Source: Scatophagus argus (Eukaryota; Chordata; Actinopteri; Scatophagidae). Taken from it: a DNA stretch of 64,000 bases. Below are positions 42,651 to 53,800 of this stretch, one piece after another (position 1 is the first letter of the stretch; each line of letters begins with the position of its first letter). The stretch is taken from the NCBI RefSeq assembly GCF_020382885.2, contig NC_058502.1, forward strand, positions 16,147,950 to 16,211,949, given 5' to 3'. The translations under genes were made by a program, and so were the position numbers. The notes below the pieces were generated by a model. That model had not been told where the DNA came from. It did no database searches and saw nothing but the letters and a program-made list of their open reading frames with translations.

Positions 42651-45600
42651 ATGGAAAAAACAAATGACGCAGCTAAAAAAGATGTTGCATACAAAACACC
42701 CTCAGAGCTGAAGTTTGAGCAGACTGGCTCTCCCGGACCTGGACGCAAGAAAACGTGAGTTGCAACACTAAAGCTAGCTAGTTACGGTAGTGGCGCAGGT
42801 GTTAGCAGTTCGATCAATATTTCATCAAATAAAACTGGAAAGTACGTTTTTGCGGCTGATGATGATGGTGATGATGTGTTTTGATATGCTATAACGTAAT
42901 CGTAAGGCCGAAGTGTCAGACTGACAACACCGCCAGCGTTTTCCAAGTGGACAGTGAAATTATTTGTAAAGTTAGGTGGTGGGGGTTTGGCTGGGGGGGG
43001 TGAAACCAACTTGAGTGGTACCATTAAGACATGTGTATTATGGTGCACCAAGTGCAATTTAAATGTTTGTAAATACATACACACACACACACACACACAG
43101 TACTGTGCAAACATTTTAGGCAGGTGTGAAGAAATACTGTAAACTAAGAATGCTTTCAAAATGGAATTTTCATCTATTAAAATACAATAAATGAACAGAA
43201 GAGAAATCAAAAATCAAATCAATATTTGTATCTAATGTTTCATTAATGTTCAGTGATAAATGGTCAATTCTTTCCCAGTGGTGTGGGGAAGAGAACAGAT
43301 GGAGCCAAGCAGAGTGCAGCTAAAAATGCCCCAAGCAGTATGAAGGAGAACGAAAATCCAGAACGATTGGTAAGATTTTTATTCGTTTTTATTATGCTGA
43401 CTATTATACTGACTCTAATTCTGTTGTACCAAAACTTGTTGTTACTCATTCTGTAAGTCGCTTTGGATAAAAGCGTCTGCTAAATAAAGTGTAATGTAAT
43501 ACTGGTGTACGGAGCCCACGGAAGGCCAACAGTTTTTTGTTTGTTTGTTTGTTTTTTCTGAACAACTACTACTTCACCATATTTATTTGCCTTCAGAAAG
43601 TTAGTGACTGACCCTTTTACATTACTTAGCCAATAGCAGCTGTGAGAGTTTGATTAAGGTTCAGAGCACAGTTGTAGTCAACAGTAGTTTGTAGTTATAC
43701 CTGTGATGCTATGGGCATGGCTACAGTAATGTATTTGTGATCATGTCAGTTACAGTACACTACAGGAGTTCACGACTTCAGTAATTCCAGTACAAAATAT
43801 TAGAAACACAAGCATGACTACAGCCACATCACAGGGACAGAAGGCATGGTCATAGCTCTGCTAGTTATACATGTAGCTGCAGTGATATTTCTGCCTGAGC
43901 TCACCATAGCTAAAGATACGTACAATCAATCCATAGTACTATATTATAAAACAATGGAGCCTTTCCTTGTGGATCAGAAGGAATTCCAGAAGTTTTATGA
44001 GGCAGTGCAAAATACGGCGAGGAGCACAGCTTAATACAAGATAACGCAAAAAAATTCAGAAAATAAATTCCCACTGTGGTATAATTTCTATGTAAGTTGT
44101 GATGAGCTAAAGTTATAGTATGCACTGCAATATGATAGCATGAAGTAGTCATGTTATGTTTCCATTAAGAATGAAAGAAAAGCAAGATACAGCTGTATTA
44201 AAAGGATATAGCTGGTTAAGGGCCTGTAAGCTATAGAAGGTAAAAACTGTAATTATATAAACTGTTTTATGGTAGTGAAACACTGTCTATGGTAGCTATA
44301 CACTGTCAATGTAATCTCATTGTAACTGCTGTAAACCTGAAAAAGAGCATTTGTTGTAATCCGGCATAAAACAATTACAGTGGTATGAAAAAGTTTGGGC
44401 ACCCCTGATCATTTTCAGGATATTCCTTTATAAATCATTGGTTGTTCGGATCAGCAATTTCAGTTAAATATATCATATAGCAGACAAACACAGTGATATT
44501 TCAGAAGTGAAATGAAGTTTATAGGATTAACAGAAAGTGTGCAACAATTACTTAAACAACATTAGGCAGGTGCATAAATTTGGGCACCACAACAGAAAAA
44601 TGACATCAATATTTCGTAGATCCTCCTTTTGCAGAAATAACAGCCTCTAAACGCTTCCTATAGCTTCCAATGAGGGTCTGGAGTCTGGTTGAAGGTATTT
44701 TTGACCATTCTTCTTTACAAAAAATCTCCAGTTCAGTCAGGTTTCATGGTTTCCGAGCATGGACAGCCCGCTTTAAATCACACCACAGATTTTCAATAAT
44801 GTTCAGGTCTGGGGACTGAGATGGCCATTCCAGAACGTTGTAGTTGTTCCTCTGCATGAATGCCTTTGTAGAGTTTGAGCAGTGTTTGGGGTCGTTGTGT
44901 TGTTGAAGTATCCAGCCCCGGCGCAACTTCAACTTTGTCACTGATTCTTGAACATTGTTGGCAAGAATCTGCTGATACTGACTGGAATCCATGCGACCTT
45001 CAACTTTTTTGATTCAATTTTACATTCATCAGTCCACAGCACCTTATTCCAAAAGGAAGCTGGCTTGTCCAAATGTGCTTTAGCATACCTCAAGCGACTC
45101 TGTTTGTGGCATGTGCGTAGAAAAGGCTTCCGCCGCATTACTCTCCCATACAGCATCTCCTTGTGCAAAGTGCGCTGAATAGTTGAACGATGCACAGTGA
45201 CACCATCTGCAGCAAGATCATGTTGTAGGTCTTTGGAGCTGGTCTGTGGGTTGAGTTTGACCGTTCTCACCATTCCTCGCCTCTGCTTATCAGAGATTTT
45301 TCTTGGCCTGCCACTCCGGGCCTTAACTAGGACTGTGCCTGTGGTCTTCCATTTCCTCACTATGTTCCTCACAGTGGAAACTGACAGCTTAAATCTCTGA
45401 GCCAGCTTTTTGTATCCTTCCCCTAAACCATGATGTTGGACAATCTTTGTTTTCAGGTCATTTGAGAGTTGTTTTGAGGCTCCCATGTTGCCACTCCTCA
45501 GAGAAGATGCAAAAGGGAGAACAACTTGCTACTGGCCACCTGAAATACCCTTTCTCATGATCGGATTCACCTGTGTATGTAGGTCAAGGGTCAATGAGCT

Positions 45601-48600
45601 TACCAAACAAACTTTGTGTTCCAATAATTAGTGCTAAAGGTACTCAAATCAATAAAACAACAAGGGTGCCCAAATTTATGCACCTGCCTAATGTTGTTTA
45701 AGTAATTGTTGCACACTTTCTGTTAATCCTATAAACTTCATTTCACTTCTGAAATATCACTGTGTTTGTCTGCTATATGATATATTTAACTGAAATTGCT
45801 GATCCGAACAACCAATGATTTATAAAGGAAAATCCTGAAAATGATCAGGGGTGCCCAAACTTTTTCATACCACTGTATTTTTAAAAAAATAGCACAGGAA
45901 AAGGCTTGGAGATAATGGTGTCTGCTATCAGCCGAAACTTAGGCCAAAAACTGGAAGGCAGCCCAGAGAGGCACATGAAGCCTGCGTACTGAAGCTACTG
46001 GTGTAACCTGCACGCAGAAGTGCAGCCCAGAGAAGCACATGAAAAACATAACGGTGCACTCTGCACACAGAAGCCGTGCAAGACATACCGGTGTAACCTG
46101 TGCACAGAAGGGTAAAGACACCACCCAATTCAGGACAAAAAAAGAAACCTATAAAAGGATAAGACAATAAGGCGTGGAAAGGTCCAGACCTTAAGGTATA
46201 TAATGTGAAGCCACCAGTCATTCTAAGAGCGACCCTTCATGTGTACCTAGTGTGCTTTGTGAACGGTTTTTCCCTTTTTTGCCGGCATTAAAGTCTTTGC
46301 TGCTCAGAATCCTGTCTCCTGTTGATGATTCTACTGGACTTCGAGGGAAGATTTTCCAGAACAATTGGACACAGCTAAAACTTAGAAATTACTGTGGTGA
46401 GGCTTTGAGTCTTTGCTCTGAGCCTACACGACACCACCATGAACTTTTGGGAGCTCTGTACTGGTACATGTTTGATTCTGTAGTGATAATTGCAAGGCTG
46501 TTTACAGAGCACGATTAATTGGTTTGTTTATTATGACTGGTTGAAATGTACATTTCTTGTTTTGTTGACAGACAAAAACTACTGCAGAAAATCCTATTGC
46601 ACCATTTTACCAGAGAAGTAAACTCAACAACATCAGCTTGAGAAATGAAAACGTTCAGAAGAGCAGAGTGTTCAGAAATGCTTTGGCACCAGTTAACTCG
46701 GGACTCAATAATACCACTGCGTAAGTTACCACATTGCATCCACATTCATCTAGTTGTTTAGCAGCTATTTAATCAATAAACAAATTTCATATAATATGAT
46801 ACTCTGTAGATATGTGGTTGTTAATAAGGACTGTTCACCTGCCACTGATAGGACAAAGAATGATGCTATGGTGGGAGCAGCCAAGCCTGTAAATTATGAG
46901 AAATGTGCCAGAAAGGTTCCAGAGGTAAGTAGTGATGCATGTTTCTTTGTTTTTGTTTTAACTTGCTTAATTTTTCAAATCAAAAATTTGCAGCAGCTGT
47001 ATGCATGAGGCGCATGTTGTTAATGTTCTGATCCTTAATGATGAGCACTTAATTAAAAAATTATCTTAATTAAAAAAAACCTGGTCCTGTATCTTTTAAA
47101 AAGATCAGACAGCAAAATATTTCATATTATCATTTAATATTAAGCAGAATCATCTGCCTTTGATTTTGAAAGCCATTCCAATAAAAGGTGCAAACATGGC
47201 TAGTATTCTTTTAATTTTTTTTATTATTCTTACTTCTTTTTTGGAAACATGGGATTAAATGAAAATTACTTTGAAAGGTGATAAAATGTGGCAGTTAAAA
47301 ACATTTTAATCATGTGTGCTGTGTTTTAGCTGTCTTTGAACCCAGCTGTGTCTGATGATGGTGCGCCAGCCTTGATGTCCACACCACCACACCATGCACT
47401 GTGAGTCACTGGCTGCTGGTAGACTTCAGTGGTACAGCTTGATATGGGGCAATGTTTTACCAATGTCTCTCATTGTGTTTCCCAAGGGAGATCCTTGATG
47501 CAAAAAGTGTGGAAGTAACTACAAGTGATTTTGTGGTTTTCGTCAACTCATCAGACCTCCCCCCGGATCAGGTCTGTTATTGTCTCTGTGAGGCTAAATG
47601 TTTAGGATACTGAAAATAAAAATCCATATGTTACACTGTCTAGGCAGATTTTTAGTCAAGACCGCTACATGTTCAAGGCAGGGTCCAATAAAGGTTCATG
47701 ATGTCCCCATCGAAATTTGCTCAAGTCACAACCTAAAGTTTCAAGATTAACCCCTACTAGAATAACACACTGCAAGTCAAATATCAAGATGTCAGTAAAC
47801 TCCGGTCTTTCCTGTGAGTCCAGGGGGAATACTAGGAACCTGAGATGCCAGATGATGGCTGCATTTGATGTTGTACACTAATAAATCATGTTCTCCTCTG
47901 AATAGGTGATATTACAGTTTGTTTTTCCACGTGTCATTCAAACTGTATCAGATGTCCAAAATGCCCATCAAAGCAGTAACGAAGTATAACGAGCCTTTTA
48001 GATATTGGAATAATTTTATTGATTCAGTATTTTTTTTTTCCTGCAATCTAAGCTCTATATTATGATTCATATTCTTCATTTAGGACGTAACGATTTCTGA
48101 TGAATCCAGTAACGGAAGCAGTCCCAGTGACAACGCATCAATGCAATCAGAATTCTCAAGGTATGGAAAATTAAAACATTAAATTGCAGTCTTGGCATAT
48201 ATTTTCAGTTGGTCTGTTTAAAAAGTTTAAATACAGTAAAAATATCTTTCTTTTCATTTCAACAGGTTTAAATCAGACTTTCACTCAATAGAGCCCCTTG
48301 GCCAAGGAGGCTTTGGTCGAGTTTTCAAGGCGACAAAAAAACTGCTGGACAAGTGTTTTGCTGTGAAGATTGTTCGCTGTCGAAAGTGTGTCAAATACTT
48401 GTTTTTAATATGAATTTCATAATGAAATATATTACTTAGAGATGTAAGTTTCAACTTTGCCATTTTCTTGTCCTTCACATCAGAGGAGCTCTACGGGAGG
48501 TGAAGGCATTATCAGACCTTCATCACTGCAATATTGTTCGGTACTACACATGTTGGTTGGAGGAATCAGGATACAAATCGAACAGTGCAGCTAGCAGTTC

Positions 48601-49435
48601 CGGCAGTTCCAGCAGTTCACAGTAAATCCACTTATTAAAATCCTTACTGGACTTACTTTTCTGCTAAAACAACAGGTGTGTCATATCACAGTTTTTTCTC
48701 TTCCAATTTTTCTAGGTCAACTGATGATTCGCTGCTGAAATACCTCTATATTCAGATGGAGCTGTGCAGCACCAAAACACTTAGAGTGTGGATAGATGAG
48801 AAAAATATTCAGAATGTGAGGAAATCTCTGCGAGACTCAAAGAGGAGAGAAGAAAGTCTAACTATTATCATTCAGATAGTCACTGGAGTCGAGTACATTC
48901 ACTCCAAGATGCTCATCCACAGAGACCTGAAGGTGAGAGGAAGAAGTGAATCAAATCGTCCTTATGACATCACATCTTTCATGAAGCTACATCTTGTTTC
49001 TTTCTTTCCCACGGTTAGCCTGAAAACATCATGTTTGGGCAAGATGGACAAGTGAAGATCGGAGACTTTGGTCTGGTCACTGCTGAGAATGATGACGGTG
49101 CTGAGAGCCTGATGGAGAGGACGGCGTACAAAGGAACCCCATCTTACATGGCTCCTGAGCAGGTGAGATGCTCTGTGCACATAGTGACTTTAGGCTCTTC
49201 TCTATTCTCATACATTGATTCTGTTTTGGGTGTTTCACCCTTTTAACGGGATTCATTATTGGTTTATCCTCTTGGGGCTCCACTTTGTCAGGGATTGAAG
49301 TCTGGGATGCAGCAACATCCCATAGGCCCATTCATCCCTCCAGTATGCTGCATGCACGTTTCTCAGGTGCAGAAATGGAACCTCCAGAGTTTAAACAAAT
49401 AATGAAGGCTGTTAGAGGGCTTTGCACACAGAACT

Positions 49436-49470
<35 letters not shown>

Positions 49471-50891
49471 ATAAGATTGTTGTTGTTGAAATAGATACAG
49501 TGACTTTACGAGCAAAACTGATTATGTTTCCTATACAATAAGTTGAGGTATGTCTTTGGTTAATATTGTGTTCTTGCGTTACAACAGAAAAGCCAGAAGA
49601 TCTACAATCAAAAAGTTGACATATTTGCTTTGGGTCTGATATTCTTTGAGCTTTTTTGGAAGGCTTCCACTCAGCATGAATGGCAAGAAGTGAGTTTTTC
49701 AGTCATAATCCCAATTTAGTTTAGTATGTCATTATTAATACATAATAACCAACTTTATTGCTTATTTTTTTAAGTTCGTGTCAATTTTGAAATCATTTAA
49801 GCCCAACTGAGCTATCAGGTGGTTCATTCTCCTTTCTCTCCTTTATGACTGACTTTCAGGTTTGGAATAATGTCAGAAGCCAGAAATTTCCCCATGGATT
49901 TTCACACAGTTTTCTCCAAGAGGTATATCATTTTCTATGTTTTGCCAGTGTCCTTGCATTGTTTATTGCATTGTTATTGTTACTTGAGTTATTGAGTTAT
50001 TCAGGTATAACAGATTTGCACACACTCACATTTTGGTCACTGTGAATCCATGTTTACATGCAGCACTGCAGGAATCAGTGAGACAAAGCAGTGCTTTCCT
50101 TCACAGTCAGTAAACAGTTTGTTTACAAATGTGGGCATGACGTTTTTATATTCTTTTAGTGTCGGTGTTGTGTTTATGCTGGGGATACAACAGAAGTTTA
50201 AGTGCCACAAAGTGCTGCCCACTTCGTTCCAGTGCTCATGTTGACCAAGTGGGTTGTTCAATCAGAGAGGCTCACAATGGGCAGATATAGTTTCGGTGTC
50301 TGTTCTGTGTCAGACACAGACAGGACTGTGTTACATTACATACAAAGTCCAGCTATTTGTACTGATCTGTTCTTTCATCTAGCCTACTACTGTTACTTCC
50401 CTGTCTGAAGTCTTTATGAGTCATGCACATGCTTACTGCACACTGCAGACAAATCTGTGTTATCCAGGAGATAATACAGATGTTTTACTGGAGAAAGCCA
50501 GCCAGTGTTTCCTACAGGCTACTGGTTTACTGTTGATGTTCACCAACAGGACAGGAAGGAGGTCGGTGTGGTGGTATTATTACAGTTGTCCATATGTAAG
50601 CCTCAAAGGATGAGCAAAAACAAGCCTGTTGCTTTCAAATGTGAAAAATATCACACCTCAGATGATGGTATTTTTGGAAAATAGCAATGTGCATTTGTTG
50701 GTTGTGCAAGTGAGCAATAATACAGCGTGGTCGAATTTCCTTATTTTATTTTATTTTTTATGTTGTAGTACACCTTAATAAAGCCAATGCTGTGTGAGGA
50801 ACCGGAAGAACGACCCGAAGCAAGAAAGCTCAAGAAAGACTTCGGAGTTTGCAGTCAGGAAAAAGTGCGACACGCCAGCCGGTCATACTAA
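42651..50891 (+). CDS. eif2ak2: PKR copy C: intact kinase, eroded dsRNA-binding half
   Basis: A frame-consistent model has 14 exons: 42651-42754, 43279-43369, 46572-46720, 46810-46924, 47330-47400, 47487-47571, 48084-48160, 48266-48385, 48484-48621, 48716-48932, 49019-49162, 49588-49689, 49860-49922, 50769-50891 (1599 nt, 532 residues). The kinase is complete: GQGGFG (243-248), Lys265, HRDLKPEN ending at 392, DFG (Asp405), ERTAYKGT and APEQ. The N-terminus is not. The first helix LNEYAQ of dsRBM1 is replaced, its GPxH is now GPGR, and exon 2 must use an internal acceptor. dsRBM2 has lost WLNEYG and its Lys/Ala helix (now [14 protein letters not shown]). The exons of dsRBM3 are absent. It probably cannot sense dsRNA in the usual way. 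It could be a constitutive or partner-activated kinase, a regulator of copies A and B, or a gene on its way to pseudogene. Confidence 0.82.
42851..42879. repeat. (GAT)n microsatellite
   Basis: A short GAT/GGT run in copy C intron 1. Confidence 0.75.
43076..43100. repeat. (AC)n microsatellite
   Basis: A pure AC run in copy C intron 1. Confidence 0.9.
43237..43278 (+). pseudogene. eif2ak2: Disabled 5' part of copy C exon 2
   Basis: This aligns with the start of exon 2 of copies A and B, where TTT ACC CTA AGA GCA GTT encodes the first strands of dsRBM1. Here it reads TTT CAT TAA TGT TCA GTG, with an in-frame stop at 43244-43246, and the AG that should precede it is ATG. The next 90 bases (43279-43369) remain open and follow a good acceptor, CTTTCCCAG|T. 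Confidence 0.8.
43452..43500 (+). repeat. SINE-type conserved tail
   Basis: GTAAGTCGCTTTGGATAAAA and the AGCGTCTGCTAAAT that follows form a sequence found in very many copies in fish genomes. It resembles the 3' part of V-SINE-type repeats. The upstream head of a SINE is not obvious here. Confidence 0.55.
44378..45875 (-). mobile_element. Tc1/mariner transposon, nearly full length
   Basis: The element is 1498 bases long and flanked by TA dinucleotides (44376-44377 and 45876-45877). Terminal inverted repeats of about 210 bases start CAGTGGTATGAAAAAGTTTG and match closely at the two ends. The inner part of each repeat again carries TTTGGGCACC, giving an IR/DR-type layout. It sits in copy C intron 2 and encodes a broken transposase on the minus strand. 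The close match of the two ends suggests a fairly recent insertion. Confidence 0.93.
44744..45486 (-). pseudogene. Tc1 transposase, internally deleted and frameshifted
   Basis: The N-terminal part ([20 protein letters not shown] onward) has the paired-like helix-turn-helix, the GRPRK hook and the first catalytic Asp in LWTDECK. After that the frame breaks near 44990 and about 60 catalytic-core residues are missing. The second frame continues with NDPKHCSNS, where the usual catalytic Asp before NDPKH is His, and ends with [14 protein letters not shown], which keeps the final Glu. It cannot be active. Confidence 0.88.
45917..46370 (+). mobile_element. Possible solo LTR
   Basis: The segment begins TGTCTGCTATCAG and contains two imperfect copies of a GCAGCCCAGAG-AGCACATGAA unit. 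It also has a TATA-like TATAAAAGG (46151-46159) and a GC-poor stretch, then an ATTAAA (about 46288) followed by TCTTTGCTGCTCAG. This order resembles U3-R-U5 of a fish retroviral LTR. I found no gag or pol and no exact boundaries. It adjoins the Tc1 element in copy C intron 2. Confidence 0.35.
46925..47329 (+). other. eif2ak2: Copy C interval where dsRBM3 exons should be
   Basis: In copies A and B, exons 5-7 (the dsRBM3 exon pair and the short spacer exon) lie between the counterparts of 46924 and 47330. Here only about 405 AT-rich bases remain and none resembles those exons on inspection. Exon 4 (phase 0 end) and exon 8 (phase 0 start) join in frame, so the loss is frame-neutral. Confidence 0.75.
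48622..49203 (+). repeat. eif2ak2: Kinase segment nearly identical to copy A
   Basis: Partner of 28553-29133, about 98% identical including intron sequence. Exon 15 has a single base difference between the copies. In exon 16 the differences change PAN (copy A) to PEN (copy C) in the catalytic loop. Confidence 0.85.
49438..49469. repeat. (AT)n microsatellite
   Basis: A pure AT run in copy C intron 16, just past the end of the high-identity tract. Confidence 0.9.
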
Positions 50892-53800
50892 TCATCAAAA
50901 AAGCAAAAAGTCAGAAATGATTGCTGTCCCATTTTTTGATCATATTCCGTGAATGACATTGGTTTTAGTATCTACACACAATTTTTAAAATTTCATCAGC
51001 TTTGCATATTTGAATCAGACGCCTTTATTGTCGAAATTGTAATAGTAATAATTACAATTGTAATTCTAATAATAATATTGTAAAAAATTGTGTTATTCTA
51101 AATCTGCATTTAAGTATGTAAAAGACAAGACAAGATAACTTCCCATTTTTACAAGCAAAGGACTTTACATAACATCATAGCAACATCCTCTGCCCTTAGA
51201 CCCTCATATCGACTAAGGAAAAACTCCCAGAAGAAACCTTTAACAGGAAAAAAATAGGAGAAACCTCAGGGTGAGCAGCAGAGGAGGGATCCCTCACCCA
51301 GGACGAGCAGACATGCAGTGGATGTTGTACAGAAAGGAAAGGAAATATCAGGGGAGAGCTGATGTCAAGATAAATAAGAATAAAATACTACTTATAAAAA
51401 TAGAATAAAATAAATAAGGTGCAATTAAGTAGAAAAATAGTGCAAGAACAGAGTGTTAATATGGATATAAATATTGTCTATGGATGGATGGATGCAGAGC
51501 TGTATTGCACATTGCCATATTGCACACACATCAGGTTAGTGTGTGGTTAGTGTATGTGTGTGTTCAGTATGGTGACTGAATGAAATTTGATAATGAATTT
51601 TATATTCTACTGGAAGTTTTACCTTGTATATGTATATCTGATATCATTTATCTCAGACTTGGATACTGTTATTGACGATTTTGGAGCTACACTCTTTTGT
51701 CAGCTCACTTTGTTTCTTGGCTCTTCTTTCAATAATGTCAACCCACACTGACTCGTGGGTGGGGTGAATGTTTTTCTGTACAATAAGTGATGAAGTTGAA
51801 AGTGAAAGAATACAATCTTACTTTTAATACCATTTTAATTCATTGTCTGCCCATGCAAGTTAAAATAGCCTTCTTTTCTTTTGTCCTTTTATTATTGTTA
51901 TTATAATAATAATAATTATTATTATTATTCACATTAAATATAAAATGTTAAAAAATAATCATAATACTGCTTTCACACTGAAGATGCCTTTTCAGCCAAT
52001 GTTAAAACAGATGTTATGTTGTTGGCATGTTTAAGCAATGTGACTGACTTGTCACACTACAGCAATAAAAATACGTCTCAAACGTATACTTCACAAAAAT
52101 CAAAATACTTCACTGTTGTGTGTATATATACTGAAAAAATGCAAAACGGTATTTTAGGACTCATTGCTGGCAATTTTTGCCATAAAGTTTACAGTTGAAT
52201 ACACTATGTGATGGTAGTTGTGCCTGCTCAATTTTACACTTTTCCAAGATTACTGTTTGATAACTGCTACATCATCGGAGAGAGAAAGAAAGAAATTAGA
52301 GCGACAATGTGATACGCAAGACAAAGCAAATGCTGTCATGTTTTTTGGGATAAGTGAAAGTACCCTTTCCTAAACAAATGGTTAACAAAATTATCATCCA
52401 AAGCTAATATGCATGATGTCTCATTTAAGGATGATCTAAAACAGCACTTTGCCCATTGACTTGATTCCTGTTGTATTGTGCAGCGTGACCTGTAGGGGGA
52501 GCTGTTGCTCTGTAGCTCAGGCTGTTCAGAGCGGCTGCAGACTATGCCTCCTCAGCCTGTGGGTGAGTAAGGTTTATTCACAGTGAGAGGGCCAAAACCA
52601 AGGGAGATGTGTGACATTTAATCATGCCTCCGGCGCATGCTTGATGATTAGCATCTCTGTGGAAAACAACAGGAACAAGTGCCAAATGTAGTATCCCACA
52701 CAGTCACCTGGCTGTGGCGCACACAGCCACATAGGCCCCCGGTAATCGGCACAAGTCAGCTCTTGCGTCTCAGTATGTTAACTAAACAAATCCCACACTG
52801 CGCAGCGCCCTAACATTTGCTTAGTTCTCGTGGATGCACTGCCTTCAGGTGGACTGAATAACTTGGTTATCACTTAACTCGATCCAGGATGAACTTATCG
52901 TCCATCTAGAGAACACGGGATATTTTGAATCTGGTTATTCCCCTCAGTTTTCCATTCCAAGTTCCATTAGGATCTCCTGAAGGTCTGTCTGAATTCAAAA
53001 TTTACTCTGCAGATTTCCTCCAAAATTTCATTAAAAGAAATGTAAAGCCTCCATTATTTTCTGGTCACTTGTGGGTAGCACAACACATTGAAAACACAAC
53101 ATTGACACACAGTATCACAAAGCAGTTTAGTTTGTGCACATCCAGCATCCATGGAGAGAAATTAACTTTTTTTGGAGTCTTGTTTGTGTCTATCTGATGA
53201 ACATGAGCAAGGTAAATTTATTTATATAGCACTTTCATACCAAAAGTCAACCCAAAACAAAAGACAGAAGGTTAAAAACCTTATGAGTGACGAATACATT
53301 ATATAGATATAAAAGAAAAGCTAATTTAGGGCATAGTAATGGGTGGTCTACAAATTAAATTTGACAAGATGCCTCACATCTCAAGTAATAATTTGATGCA
53401 TTAACATTAAAATATTGGTGATGTTGGTATAGCTGCAGAAAAGAAATGGAAAAAAAAAATCCCATCCCCGTCCTTCAGGCCTCCCGTGAAAGACACTCCG
53501 CGAACAAGGTCTGCCTTTTCATTTGGGCCGAATAAAATGATTGGATGGGCTTATTACAAATCTGTAACAGCCACAGTCACTGGACTGTTTTTTTCTTGTT
53601 GTTTTGTCAGGGCATCTAATTTATTGGTTGCTGTCAGATTGATCAGAGATTTTCAACAAATAAAACTTACTTAAAATAAAAACTTAAAATACTTGTAATA
53701 TATAATCAGCACTACCTTTAAGACAGTGGAATGATAAGAGCATTTTATTCCCAAGATAAATAATACGTGCCTGGTTTTATTATTATATTTATATTTGCTA

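Noticed and set aside
42651..43369. Copy C as PKZ (Z-DNA-binding kinase)
   Set aside because: The N-terminal residues show no Z-alpha pattern (no winged-helix PxxW turn or Asn/Tyr recognition helix), and exon positions and remnants match dsRBMs of copies A and B.
43846..44034. 62-codon open frame in copy C intron 2
   Set aside because: No family resemblance, surrounded by mobile DNA, and it starts in a hydrophobic stretch typical of random AT-rich frames.
42651..50891. Copy C as a simple pseudogene
   Set aside because: The disabled exon 2 start suggested this, but all 14 exons can be joined in one frame and the kinase is complete, so I kept it as a probable gene with caution.
52540..52575. 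ATGCCTCCTCAGCCTGTGG followed by a strong donor
   Set aside because: It would encode only six residues before the donor, and I found no matching downstream exon.
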